A stretch of DNA of 64,000 bases from Gordionus sp. m RMFG-2023. Lineage: Eukaryota > Nematomorpha > Gordioida > Chordodea > Parachordodidae. The position numbers and the translations under genes were made by a program. Within the stretch, counting starts at the first letter, position 1; each line of letters begins with the position of its first letter. Location of the stretch: the NCBI RefSeq assembly GCF_954871325.1, contig NC_088776.1, positions 5,215,985 to 5,279,984 on the forward strand. Direction: 5' to 3'. The notes under the pieces were generated by a model. That model did no database searches. It was not told where the DNA came from and saw only the letters and a program-made list of their open reading frames with translations. Positions 25,545 through 37,800 of this stretch are shown here, in pieces.

Positions 25545-27116
25545 TTTATACAATTAACACTATATTTTATCTATACTAGAAATCGGCAATATAGTTTAAA
25601 ATATTATATTTTAATATGTTGGATATAATACGCAATTTATTTATTTTTTTATTCTCTCGTTGTATAACAGTATTTTAGATTTATATTAATTTATTTAATT
25701 TACAAATGTTTATATATATTAAATTATTTGAAAATAATTATAGTCTAATAATATCTAGAAAATTACTAACTTATTATATATATATATAAATAAAACAAAG
25801 TATAAAATTTCAAAATTTGTAACGCATCAGCGGGGATGATTAAAAAGTTACTTATTCTAATTATACTGAACGAAACATGATGCCCTCCACAAAATAACAA
25901 GAGCTGAAAAAGTCCCATTTCTCATAACAATTAGATTAGTTATAAAATCGGAGGAATTTAGAAGAGTCAAAACCGCAGATCGTGTTAGAATCTTTCAGGC
26001 GTATAAACAATGGGGGGGGGAGAATTTTGCCTCCCCTTCTCCATTGCTAATTTGCCTGTTCGTAAATATCATAATTCTAATACCCCCCCCCCCTACCTTC
26101 TCCTCAAAAAATGATATATCATTATAAGGCCACTTTCAGACAAAACGATTTTTCAAAGCGGTTTTTAGGTAATGTTACTATTTTTTTATTTTTTTATTTC
26201 CAAACAAGATAATAATTTCTAGAATTAATTTTTTATATAATATAATATTTTTAATCGAACTCCATTTCAGACGCCATTTAATAATAAATAGAAAACAAAC
26301 TGTAACTAATAGTTCCCCCCCCCTTTCCTCCAGCAAAATGCTGGATACGCCTATGAAACCTTTTTAAAAAGGAATTAAGAACCTAAATATAAGAATTTTT
26401 TTAGATTAGAATTCACATTTTATCATAGCTAAAAGAATGGTACTTAAAATATGAAGAAGGTAATATGGGAAAGGGTGTTTTGGAGTAAAAATGTTAAATT
26501 CAAATTTATAATGATAATTTTAAAATGATTAAATAATTACTCAAAAATTCATAATATTTACACAGATCCCCCAAAAAAATTATTTATGAATATGATTATT
26601 AAATCCCATAATAAAAAATTGTTGTAAATGATATATATAACTTTTATATTCAATGATGTTTAAATATAGATTATATTATTTAGTTTTATATAAATGACAA
26701 TATTATATGTTATACATGTCAAACATCAATATGATATCAATCATTTATTATCTAGATTTGGCAAGAATATCAATTTTTCTTTATCATGAATTTAAGTTCT
26801 TTGCGATACAATAAAAATATTAATCTTTTCAGTGTGATATTACAAATTTGTAAAAGGGTGATCATATTAAAAAATCTTAATTATATATTATATGAGATAT
26901 TTAGGGAACTCAGATCCGCAACTGAATAACTAAATGATAAATTAAGAATATTTATCAAAAAATATTAAATCAGTTTTTATACACAGATACATTTCTTACA
27001 TTTTATAAAAAAAAACCGTTTTTATATAGTATAATAAAACAGTAATACTCGAATAAAATTTTACACTGCTAGCTATCGCTACTATTTAAATTAACATATG
27101 AAATTGATCCCTTAAT
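25545..27116. other. Intergenic between two convergent genes, with a poly-G/poly-C element
   Basis: Kinase 3' end and receptor 3' end face each other. About 25998-26355 is a repeat with CAGGCGTAT at its left edge and ATACGCCTATG at its right. Inside are a G run, a C run, and a short palindrome of GGGGAGAATTTTGCCTCCCC type. It belongs with the copies at 11555 and 15240. The rest is AT-rich and shows no gene. Confidence 0.5.
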
Positions 27117-28614
27117 TCAGATTACTGGCGAGATATTTCTTTGACAGCGAATTACTCTTAAAAGATGAGCTCTGAAGACGGAATCCAAAAAGGTGTACAA
27201 GTAAAAACACCAACAATAATTTGCTTGATCCAAAAAGACGCTTATAGCTATCAGGTCGGCGTCGTTCAGCCTGGCCTTAAACCCTAAGTTGCCCTCCTTG
27301 GTAGAAAAGGTGTACACCAATGAAATTACGGAAGCGGGAATAATGCTGGAACAATACATTAACACGAAACCGCATAATATTATCACGACCTTTTTGTTAC
27401 TCTTGTACTTTTTAAAATCGTTTTGGAGAATTTCCTCCTCAGGAGACGAGTTATGACTAGATTTTGAATTGCGGGAATTTATTCGGGGTTTGAGGAGATT
27501 GAATTTGGCTATAAAAACGCTTTGTGTTGGGGATTTAGCCTCTTCCGATTTTAATACGTCATTGTTTTCATCGCGCAAAGTGGGCATCATTTCAATCTTA
27601 CTCGATCTAAAATTTTGTTGACCCAGCAAATGCGACCTAGAATTATTGGTTGACCTATTTTGAGATATTTCGATGTTCATCGGTGTTATTTGATTGGACT
27701 TTAGTGATGTTTTACTAACATTGATTATTATGTTATCACTGATATAAGTTTTTATGATTGTTGGCTTGAATTTGAAGCCCAACGTACCTTTGCTGCGCTT
27801 GATATTACGCATCTTGAATTTCATGATGGATATTCCTATCATTATCATAAAATAACACATTGCTCCGGTAGGAATGTATATCCATATTAATTCCCTGATT
27901 ACCTCGTAAAATATGTACCAAAAGCTTCGATTGCTCACTATGTGCCTATCGCAGAAGATGCCCGTTTTATGTAGAATATCATTATCAGCAAAATGACGAA
28001 TCCCTGAAGCGGGAAGATAAAGTTGACATCGAAGCAGCGGCATCATGACCCGTAGAATAGTATAACACATTGGCACATTTAGTTATGCGGTACCATTTGA
28101 GGATTGGTAGAGAAAATACCATCGCGAATGTTAAAGAAGACAAAGGTATATAGGAATGAAATGCGCTATTCCGCCAGTGATTAGTTTTATCGGGATGCGT
28201 CACAACTATATATCGATCTAGGAAGAAGAAAGTCATTATCATTATCGAACTTCTTCTAAATGTTTTTGAGGTCAGTATTAAAAATTTCCTAACGAACACA
28301 TTCCACTGGCAAGTAAATTGGAACGTCGTGAGAATCGAATGTCCTAACTTCTCCAAAAATGGGTAGAACAGGTCGAAAAAACACGCAAAGGCGTTAAAAA
28401 GGGCTAAATACCTCAGGTAAAGACTGCTGATTGGATCGGGAAGTTTTCTTGTCACCAAAAAGCTCAAAAGGTTTCCCAATATTCCTAAAATTGATTGTAG
28501 AGGTACTGCTACGAGATATATAATAATTTGTAAGTTGATGAGACCCATTTCCACATTGTAAAGTCTAGCCGTATTTATATTGAATTTAGGGCATGAAGGA
28601 ATGCTCGAATTCAT
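27117..28614 (-). CDS. Rhodopsin-class GPCR, peptide-receptor-like (2 exons, 483 aa)
   Basis: Seven-pass plasma-membrane receptor. Exons 28050-28614 and 27117-28003, joined by a predicted 46-nt intron (donor GTCATG, acceptor after TTCCCGCTTCAG) that recon­ciles the two frames. TM1 has GILGNLLSF; TM2 LALFNAF; the TM3 end has LDRYIVVTHP (DRY motif). TM4 ends FSLPILKW. TM5 is near IWIYIPTGAMCYFMI. A long basic and serine-rich third intracellular loop of about 130 residues follows. TM6 contains SSIIPASV, and TM7 contains QANYCWCFYLYTFL, where NPxxY is replaced. The N-terminus is short with one NSS site and no cleavable signal. Loop and motif style recalls invertebrate FMRFamide-type peptide receptors, but the ligand is unknown. 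The intron size fits the 42-48 nt introns of cyclin E; an alternative 73-nt intron, or a true frameshift, cannot be excluded. Confidence 0.88.
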
Positions 28615-31600
28615 CGTGGCAAATTTTTTTTATAAACTGAATTTTATATTTTTATTAATCAATGTTTATTACTATCATCTTAATTTTAAGAGATTGAATT
28701 TATTTACATATTTTAATCAAAAAATTTATTTCACTTGATGAACTATTAAATTGGAATATTTTATCCAGTTTTACGATTCATTAAAAAAAATTAATTATAT
28801 TTTTTATATATATTATAAATTTTATCCAAAAGAAACAAACAAATAAGAAGCCGTGTATAAAATATAAAATATTAGTAATATATAATTAAGAATATATTTA
28901 TAATAATTTGAATGTAATTTATAATTTATAATATATAAATTCTTTTTTTTAACTTTAATCCCTTTATCAATGAACCCTTAATTTGAATTATTTCTCTTTA
29001 TTAAAATAAAAATTAATTATTTAGTAGGATTAAATAAATGAAAAATTTTTTCTAAAACAAAACAACCTTATAAGTTAAAATATTAAGCAAGTAATTTTTA
29101 TTTTTATAAAAACCTATACTACTAACTAAGTAAAATATGATGGAAAAATAAGTAAATTAAGATATATTTTTAAAAAAATCTTCCGTCTAAATATTCCCTG
29201 ATTTTTTCTTCTTCTCTGGAATTAAAGGGCGATGAGTGTAAATGGACCTAAACCTTCAATAAAATTTTACGTCACATAATAGTGCTTTCCCCTTCCTATC
29301 CCTTATAGCAAAATCTTAGAACCTGATAAAATATGTTTGGTGCTAAAGAAAAATTGTTATCCATATAAATGTACTTCAGCCATTACACTAACATTTACAT
29401 ATTATTAGTCCTGAAAATAAAAGGATTTTCCGTCAATAGATGTTTTACCTATCGTATCACAAATCATCTGATCTATAAGATTTGAGCGTTTCGATTATTT
29501 ATTCCATGAATGGAACCTATTGTTGAACACCCAATAAGTTTTTCATTTATTCTAATGGTGATTAACTATGACATCATTGGACAAATTATATACTGATTGT
29601 ATCAGAAGATCTCAGCTTTCTGCTGGCTATTGAGTAGATCTTTTTAAATTTTATTATAAAAATATATCAAAAGAGCGCTTTAGCATTTTATCATTTGAAA
29701 AAAATAAAAATTTAATAAATAATATTCTATTAAAATTTGAAAAATCATTTGAAATTAATAAAAACTAAGGAGATGATAAAAAAATTTAATATTGCAAACA
29801 TTCGAAATTTAAAAATTCGTAGAATCAATTTTGAAACGTTCAATTTTAGGCTTGCCATCTTTTTAGCGTTATGCGTCTCTAACTTTAAAACTCTATGGTA
29901 TGGCTTTAGCTCTAAGTATAAAATTTTTGACATACTTCTATATCTTGAATACTCAGAATTAGTTTTGTTAAACTTCTCAGCCTGGAGATTTTGCTTATAG
30001 ATGGCAGACAGGTCAGAGACATCTATTAAATAATTTTGACTAAAATCGTAATTTAAAATTGGTAAGATTGAGCTGTTAACAACACCAATAGATTCCACTT
30101 AAAAAATTCTTGGATGATTCGTTCTAGCAATTAACATAGGAATTATTATCTCAATATTTTTATAGCATTTTTTAATATATTCAAATATGAAATAAATAAA
30201 AAATTAACCTTTTTTCTGAACTGCACTGCTTTTAGTGTCTTTGATTCTGGTCTCAGCATTAAGAAACAAATTGCTCTGATCTGGGAAAAATTTAAGAAAC
30301 TTTAAATTATAAAACTATAGTCTATTTCCTGGTTCAGCTTTTGATAGAGTTACTCTATAGCCTATTGAAACTAAGACACCCTATCTTAGTTTGATTTAAG
30401 TATTTAGTAGCATTGTTTTTTTCGTTTTTTATTTTATTTTTGTTTTTTTAAACTGAACTAAATAGCCGAGTAAACAGCTGACTTTTTAGTAATAAGTTAA
30501 ACCTATAGGACACTGCCAGATAGACTATTTAATGTCTTATAAATTTTATTAATTTTTTAATTTAAAATTTACAGAGGGTGCCAGATGGTCCATTAAAATA
30601 ATTGCGTGAATTTAGCAAATAAACTATAAAAGCTAACGTGTGGCGGAAGTTTTTAGTCTGGAACAAAATTATCTGACAAGCCCTTATTCTCAGTAAAAAA
30701 AATGATTTCCTATAGATCCTGAATTTGATTATTGAATACAAATCCTGACAAATTTTCTAAATTTAAAAAAGATGATATAACTTGTAGTACACTATTTTAA
30801 GCAAAATCAAGACGACCAATTTCTAACAAATTATTAAATATTAAAATTTTTTATAATAACTCAATTCACTACTAAACTTTAGATTTTTTTTTTCATAGGT
30901 ATATATATATATATAGTTTATGATCATAAAATTGGAATGATATCCCTTTAAAATATTTTTATTTTTTTAAACCTTAGTAATTTGTATTATAAGATACAAA
31001 TTTTGAAAACAACTGGCAGAAGAAAAATCATAATTTATTAGGAAAAATTAATTATATAAATTCATGAAAAATTTTAATCATTTTTCTCTTTCTTCTTTAT
31101 ACAAAAAACAATTCTTTTGGAAATAATATAAATTTATATTTTTATTAAAATTTTCAAAAATGAGAATTGAAAATTATTCTTAGTAAATTTCGGGTAATCA
31201 TAGGAATGGCAAAAAAAAGAAAAAAATTAGACATTTTACGAGCCAAGCCGCACTTCTGGAAGGCACAAAAAAAAACATGATGCGCGAATATTTAGGAAAA
31301 AGTTTTTGTTTAAAAATAATTTTCCCTTCCTCACACTCTTTTGGTCGGTTCGGGCCGGGTGTTTTTATTCGTTGATTTTTCTAACGCATTCTCCCAGTTT
31401 AAAAAAAATAATAATTTTTTAGACCCAGAGAAATTAACCATCTTTATTCTAAATAAGGGGGGAGGAATAAAAATTTAACCATTTAATTTTTTCTAGCAGT
31501 CCAAAAGTTAAAGTTGGGCAATATTCAACCGACAACATTTTTATATACCCCTCTAGAATGCGCGTAAATTATCTAAATCACGTTGACGCGCAGCCCACTT

Positions 31601-31979
31601 TTATATCGTCGGGCGCATGGCCTTTCAAACTTTCTTTAAAAAGCAGTTTGTCCACCATTATCAAAAATATTATGTTTACCAATAATAATAAAATTTAAAT
31701 GGGTAATAAAGATCTCGCCTAAGTCCTAATTAGGCTCAGTCTAAAAATCGGCTAAACCTAATTAGGCATTAAACTATTATGGCTGGGCATATACGTAACG
31801 CTGACCGACGATTAGCCGACCTCCTTAGCCTATACCTAATTTTTGATTTAATCAGGTTTAGCCAATTTTTCACCTAAAAAATAGGCTAAGTAGTTTTTGA
31901 GGCGGCTAAAATTGGAAAATTACGCAATAGTAGATATATCATATAAAGGTTTTTCAACAAAGTTAGCTACGTAAACATT

Positions 31980-32110
31980 CATTGACGAATACAAATTATG
32001 ATTCTACTAAGAAATTGGAACAACGAATTCCATATTCTTATTGGAAAACGTCATTTAAGGATATCGATTTTCTAAATTTTTGGAAAAGAGGGCGAAGCAA
32101 ATTTCCGCAT
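31980..32110 (+). pseudogene. Possible decayed hAT transposase C-terminal fragment
   Basis: DIDFLNFWKRGRSKFPHHAT resembles the DPLxWWKxxxxxFPxLAxxA start of the hAT dimerisation domain. It is followed by stops in frame. Only about 40 residues align, so this is weak. Confidence 0.3.
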
Positions 32111-33699
32111 CATGCTACCTAAAAAAAATTCTTCGCGTTTGAGCAACTTGCGCACTTTATTTGAAACGATTTTCTCTAGCTGGATTGGTGATTGAATTCA
32201 AGGAAATCATTCTATAATAACATTATTTGTATAACTCGTAAATATACAATCAATGAATATATTCAATAAATCTTCACCCTTCTTATTCACTCGTTTATTT
32301 CGGGACCAAGAATCCTGAAAGCCTTCGTTCGTTCATCACCTTTACATCCTTCCTTTATATTATCTAGATATTTTCAACAGATCTATATTAATAGCCAATT
32401 TATGTACCCTCCAATATCCTCAACTCTCTTTGATTCCGCTCAAGCTATAAGTTTTTATCTTCCATCTACTTCCCCTGCATCATGTTCTTTAAATGTAGAT
32501 TGCCTTTTAGATGTTACTTTTTCATTCAAACCAAAAATATCGTCATCTCATTATCTTCAAATTTGTAATGACATTAGTTATAAATGTATCTGACATCTGC
32601 ATTTAGCCTTGATCTTCATTTTTTTTATCAGGATCTCTTAGGCCTTCTAACCGATTATAGCAGAGTTTTATTCTATTATTGCTTGTTTTGCTACCTTAGT
32701 GGAGGAACTAATACCATTCATACCATTTAAAAGGATGTCATCCCAGACATGGCGCCTTAAATAAAATCATTTTTTGGAAAGAGGTGCCGGCATACTAATT
32801 TCCTATCTCATTATTTCAAACATACGGCACTAGCGATCAGTTAAAATAGAAATATTTTTACTTTCTCCGGATTGGTTCAGCAAGATGTCAATCTTTTTTT
32901 TTAAATCAAATTAAGGCTCAATTTGGCCATTTATTTAAAAATTTTTCCATAAAATATTGTTAATTCTTTTTAATAAAAAAAAATTTTAATTTTATGTATT
33001 TCCATTCCATTTTTTTTATATCATAAATAATTATTTAATTATCTTTTTTAAGTGTATACAATTATTGTCATATAAAAATTTGAGATAAAGTTAAATTATT
33101 AATATTATAATTAACTAGATCTTATTTTTACCTTCTGTTTTATATCATTTCTAACCAATAATATTCCTAAGATAATCGACACCCCCAGAAACATCTTGAG
33201 ATCTGGTTAAAATCGTAGAGACTATCCGTATGTGTTGTAAGATTAATCAATGAAACCCAAAATTTATCATAATAATGTTGTTCCTTTAATTTATCTTAAG
33301 ACGAAATACTAATTTTAAATGATATTTTAAACAGAAAAAATAACTGAATGAATTAAAAATATTTAATTTCGCTTTTATAAATAGTTTTGGTGAAATTCAA
33401 ACATAGATTATATTTTTGGCCTTAAGTGATAAAAAAAAGTGTTCAATTTTCTATGGGGGGGGGGGGAGCTGTAAATTTTTTTAAAGTAAATTTGACGTTT
33501 CAAATACGCTTAAAATATTAATGGGTCAAGATTATTTATTTTGTAAAATATTTCAATCGGGGGCGAGTACACTGCTACCATGAAGTCGACGCTTATAGTT
33601 TTTAACGATCTTAACGATTTATATAATTTGCGTTAGATCCGAGATAATCTCTTTTATAGATAACACATATGGAGATCTCAAGATTATAATTATACCTAT

Positions 33700-33898
33700 G
33701 GATTTCGATTTGAGCTGATTTTTAAAAACTTACTATATCAATATTTTAGCTAGAAAATGTTCGAATCTCTGTGCCATCTACGAGCAAATCTTAAGGCTTG
33801 TTATAATATTTATATGGATAAAATATTGAGTTAGCCGTTTTAAAAAACGGGGTCAAAACGAGCCGCTTAACTACACTAGATTTAGGATGATTTTCGGG
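33700..33898. repeat. hAT-type MITE copy (TAGTGTTG family), degenerate
   Basis: Contains the family blocks CAATATTTTAGCTAG, TACGAGCAAATCTTAAGGC, ATATTGAGTTAGCCG and a right end CGCTTAACTACACTA. The left terminus is worn. Confidence 0.65.
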
Positions 33899-34353
33899 TT
33901 TTTTAAATTAAATAACATAAAATTTCAGAGGATTAGTAAAAATATAGAAATGCAAAGAAATTATAAAACTTAGTTAAATATAAAAAATTATGATGTTTAG
34001 CCACGTAATAAATTTTTTTCTTGTATTACATTTAAAAAAATTTTTTTTTTCGAAATTTAAAAGTTAATAAGCAAAATAATTGACATAAAGAAATGTTGGC
34101 ATGAGACAAAGTTTATCTTTAAAAAAAAGATAACACTAAAGATTAAATATTGCGTGATATGAATAATAATAAAAAATTTCTTAATTCCGCCATTTTTAAA
34201 ATATCGCCCTCCCCTAATTCATTTGCTTAGCACCAGCGCCAACCTCCTAAACTTTTATGGATTCAAGGTTTGTTTTTTTTATTGAAATTTCTAACATTCA
34301 ACCCTTTTCTCCGCATTTTGTTCTGATATCTTAAGAATTTGAGCCATACAGAA

Positions 34354-34835
34354 ATGCTGGTAATATTCGGGTTTGATGGCAGTCTAGCCCTCTATTCTAG
34401 GTATGAAAAATTTTTCTCTCCTTTATCAACTATTCTTCCATCCATCAGATAAGGAACGTTATTTTTAGATATTTGTCAAATTTTTTCCTTGATATTCCAC
34501 CAGTTCTCCAATAATAAGTTAATTCAACTCTATCCTATAAGATTTATAAATATGGACAAATGTGCCTAGAATACTAACCTTTCCTTCCCATGAGGGATAC
34601 CATGACTGAATATGGCACATCATGGGAATATAAAAGGTAAGAAAGATAGATATTGAATCATTAGTACTAATTTGCTTTTAATTAACGTTAAATTCCTGTT
34701 AAACATGTTCCTTATCATAATGATCCCAGATTCTCTTCGTCTATCATATGCTTTCTCTCAATCATAACCAAATATATATCTCTGTTAATTGCGAAAACAT
34801 CAACCTTCATGATCCGAATTACAAATGTCAACTAA
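34354..34835 (+). pseudogene. GWT1/PIGW-like exon fragment (GPI inositol acyltransferase), tentative
   Basis: Three short exons link in phase: 34354-34400 (acceptor at 34350-34351, donor AG|GTATGA), 34595-34636 (donor AG|GTAAGA), and 34730-34835 to a stop. The first two read LVIFGFDGSLALYSR and DTMTEYGTSWEYK. Fungal and animal GWT1/PIGW have, at matching spacing, a hydrophobic LxxLGxxR stretch followed by YQEHxTEYGxHWNFF. The third is hydrophobic, as the next membrane segment would be. I could find neither the rest of the roughly 500-residue protein nor its NREG motif. It may be a dead fragment or coincidence. Another 111-codon open frame (34748-35083) overlaps exon 3 and has no known match. 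Confidence 0.33.
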
Positions 34836-37800
34836 AGTTTTTTTTTAAATTCTCTTTTCAATTAATTATCCGTTCTCACTTCAACACGTGCTTAAATTTA
34901 ACTAATCATCCTAATTTTTGGTATTCCCCTATCCTTTCAAAATTGGCACCAGAATATGTTCATATTATTCCTTATTATGGCCTTGATAATCATTCATTTG
35001 AAAATATTTTTTTTGGAAATTTGAATCAATTATCTATTCAAAATTTGAAAATTTTTTTTGAACACAAGAATTTATTTTTTTAATGGTATATGAAACACAA
35101 ATAACATTTTCTCATTATAAGTGAAAGTAGATTATCATTTTCACAGATTAACATTTTCACTAAAAAAATAAAAGATAATTATAGTTTAAAAAAAAAACTA
35201 CTATACATTTAATTTTGTGTAAAAATGTTTTTTACGAAGTAAAAGTCCAATAAACTTCGTTAAGTGTATTATTTATTTATTTATTTTTTGGAGATTTATA
35301 TGACAATTATTATTCTAAAAACTGAAATATATTAAAAAAATCCATAAATTTAACAATAATATATATAAAATATGTAAAATATGATAATAAAATTTATCTC
35401 ATACCAAAATATATGTGAGGGGAATGAAAGTTAGGTGGCAGGCAGTGCCGTTAAAGTAAACAGTTACATTTTTGTGGAAAAGGAACTGTTAGTTACATTT
35501 AAAAAGGATGTAAGTATGATGATTTTTCAACGAAATTTATTTTTTATTAAATATAAATCTTTTCATAGTTGAAATATAATTTGCTGTCAAACACGTTAAT
35601 TTCGTTTAATAACTTGATATGTTATTTATCATCATATTATTATATTAATTTTTTTAATAAAAATCTATTCTGTCAATATATTTTCGTTTACAAATTATTT
35701 TATAATAATTTTTTAAAAAAAATGAATTATTCTAATTCGAATAAAAATAGTAAATTTTATTATTAGTACGAAAATGAACATTTAACTAATCGATTCATTT
35801 AACAAATTGAAGATTAAATAATAATAGAAGGTTTTTATTTGTATCCTGGATCGACATAATTTAGAGAAAATTTCACACCTTTCACATCTTTTACAAATTT
35901 TGAAAATAGCTAATAAAAATTTATTAACTTAAAATTTTAATGAGAAATAAATATTTTAATGTATTATTTATATATTTTTTTTCGGTGAAAATATATACTA
36001 AAAAATGATATTCCATACAAAATAATTATGTGGTATAATAATGTAGTTTATTTCTTTAATAATTATATCATATTTTCAATTGGATTCCTTTGATAATTAA
36101 AATTTGTATAAATTTTGTATAATACAATTTGTATAAATTTTGTATAATAAAATTTGTAGAAATTTTGTATAATAAAATACTAAAAATGATGAGTTATAAA
36201 AATTATTTAAAAGTAACTATCTATGTAACTAATTTATTTTTAAATTGTAAAACTAGTTACTTTGGGGGTATCTTTTAAAGTAACTTTTAACAATTATTAG
36301 ATATTTGAGAGGTTGGCAAATATTTAAGAGTAAATATTGCCGAACGATTAAAAGAAAGATGGTGCCCCGAAAAAAAATGCTAACTATTTTTTTTGCTTTT
36401 TAAATAATAACTATCATAAAAATAAAAAAAGTTACATTAAAACTAACCTAGACTGATGATGGATTCATTATAATGCATCATTAAAAATTGATATATAACA
36501 TTGATGTCTGCCATTAAAAAACTATTAAACGAAATTGAAACGCTATTAAAAGAAATGTCTTTCAATAGCGTCATGTACTATAGGTCCTTTCCCTTATGCG
36601 GAGAGGATGTAAAGCAATTTCTTCCTTTAAATCTCGATTGGAGTGGGGAAGGGGGAGTGTAGTTTGAATTTATAAGAACCTTTGACACAATGGCTTGAAG
36701 AGGAAGCGAACTCCTTACATTAAAAATCTCTGACAAATTCATGCTCTGGCATCAAAATTTAAAAAAAATTAATTCGGGTCTGAAAACACTGAACTTCCAG
36801 TGAGAAGAGAGTGGTCCGAAAACATGGAAAGAAGATTTGAGAGATAAAACGATGTATCCGGATTAGAAAACATTAAGAGATAGGCGGGACTAGAGTAAGA
36901 TATGACAGAAGATTTAAGAAATGGAAGTAAGGAATTCGATTGATGTAGAGGAAAAATTTGGCTATTCTTTAATGAAAGACAGCATGATCGATAAAGATGA
37001 TATGACATGGATCCATAAAATAGATAGGAATTAACAATAACTTTCCTGTTCTTATATACAAATCTTTTAAAATAAAATAAATTATACTATCTATATTTTT
37101 TAAATTACAGATGTTGGAATTTGAATTAATATAATATAATTTTTAAAATATTTAAAAAAAACTATTGCATTTAAATTGGGAGATTTACAGATGTCAAAAT
37201 TTAGAATATGGCCCAATTCAAGTAAATAATTTTCAATCATATAACCTGTCAGATTTGACAAAATATTAATAAAATATTTATTAAAAGCCATTTTTATAAT
37301 ATCTTTTTTTCCTCATATCTTTCAAACCTTTAATTAACCTTAATCCATTATCTTTCTAACATAGATGCCATCAAGTGGTTTTCTAAGGGAAGGTTTATAT
37401 ATACACTTGTACTTGATGGCATCTACTAACGACGCAACAGTCTTATCAATAGGATTCATTTGTGCTGACCCGAATCCAAGGATCCTTTGCTTTAATAAAT
37501 GATTACCCATAAGAGTATATATTTTTTGATTATAGGGGGGCTGAATCCGCCTTTCAAAATTTTCAATGCTAGGGGGGGGGGCATGCGGGCGGTTAGTCAA
37601 ACTGACTTTTATGAATTGATTATAAGATTTGTTTTTTTTGTTAAACAGGGATATCAATAATTAAGCTTCGAATTATATAGAATTTTTAACCCGCATTAAA
37701 TGCATTTATTTATTCATACCCATTTATTTATCTTCTATCAGTATCTTTCTTGGTTTGCCGATTAGCTAATTGATAGAAATAAATGGGGTCTCCATTTGAT

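Larger units (their letters stand above)
28615..34353. other. Gene-poor AT-rich region
   Basis: No gene supported. 29920-30020 is a partial MITE (CTATAAGCAAAATCTCC on the minus strand). 31465-31690 (+) holds an unusually GC-rich 70-codon open stretch (NHVDAQPTFISSGAWPF) with no recognised family. About 31980-32110 (+) resembles a decayed hAT dimerisation region. 32402-32593 (+) is a serine-rich open stretch without match. A 12-base G run sits near 33455 and a MITE copy at 33700-33898. Confidence 0.45.

Noticed and set aside
29745-30098. Overlapping open frames on both strands
   Set aside because: The DNA contains a partial MITE (CTATAAGCAAAATCTCC); the reading frames are by-products.
36769-37008. 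79-codon serine/leucine-rich minus-strand frame
   Set aside because: Low-complexity composition, no match, no splice context; plus-strand frames are interrupted too.
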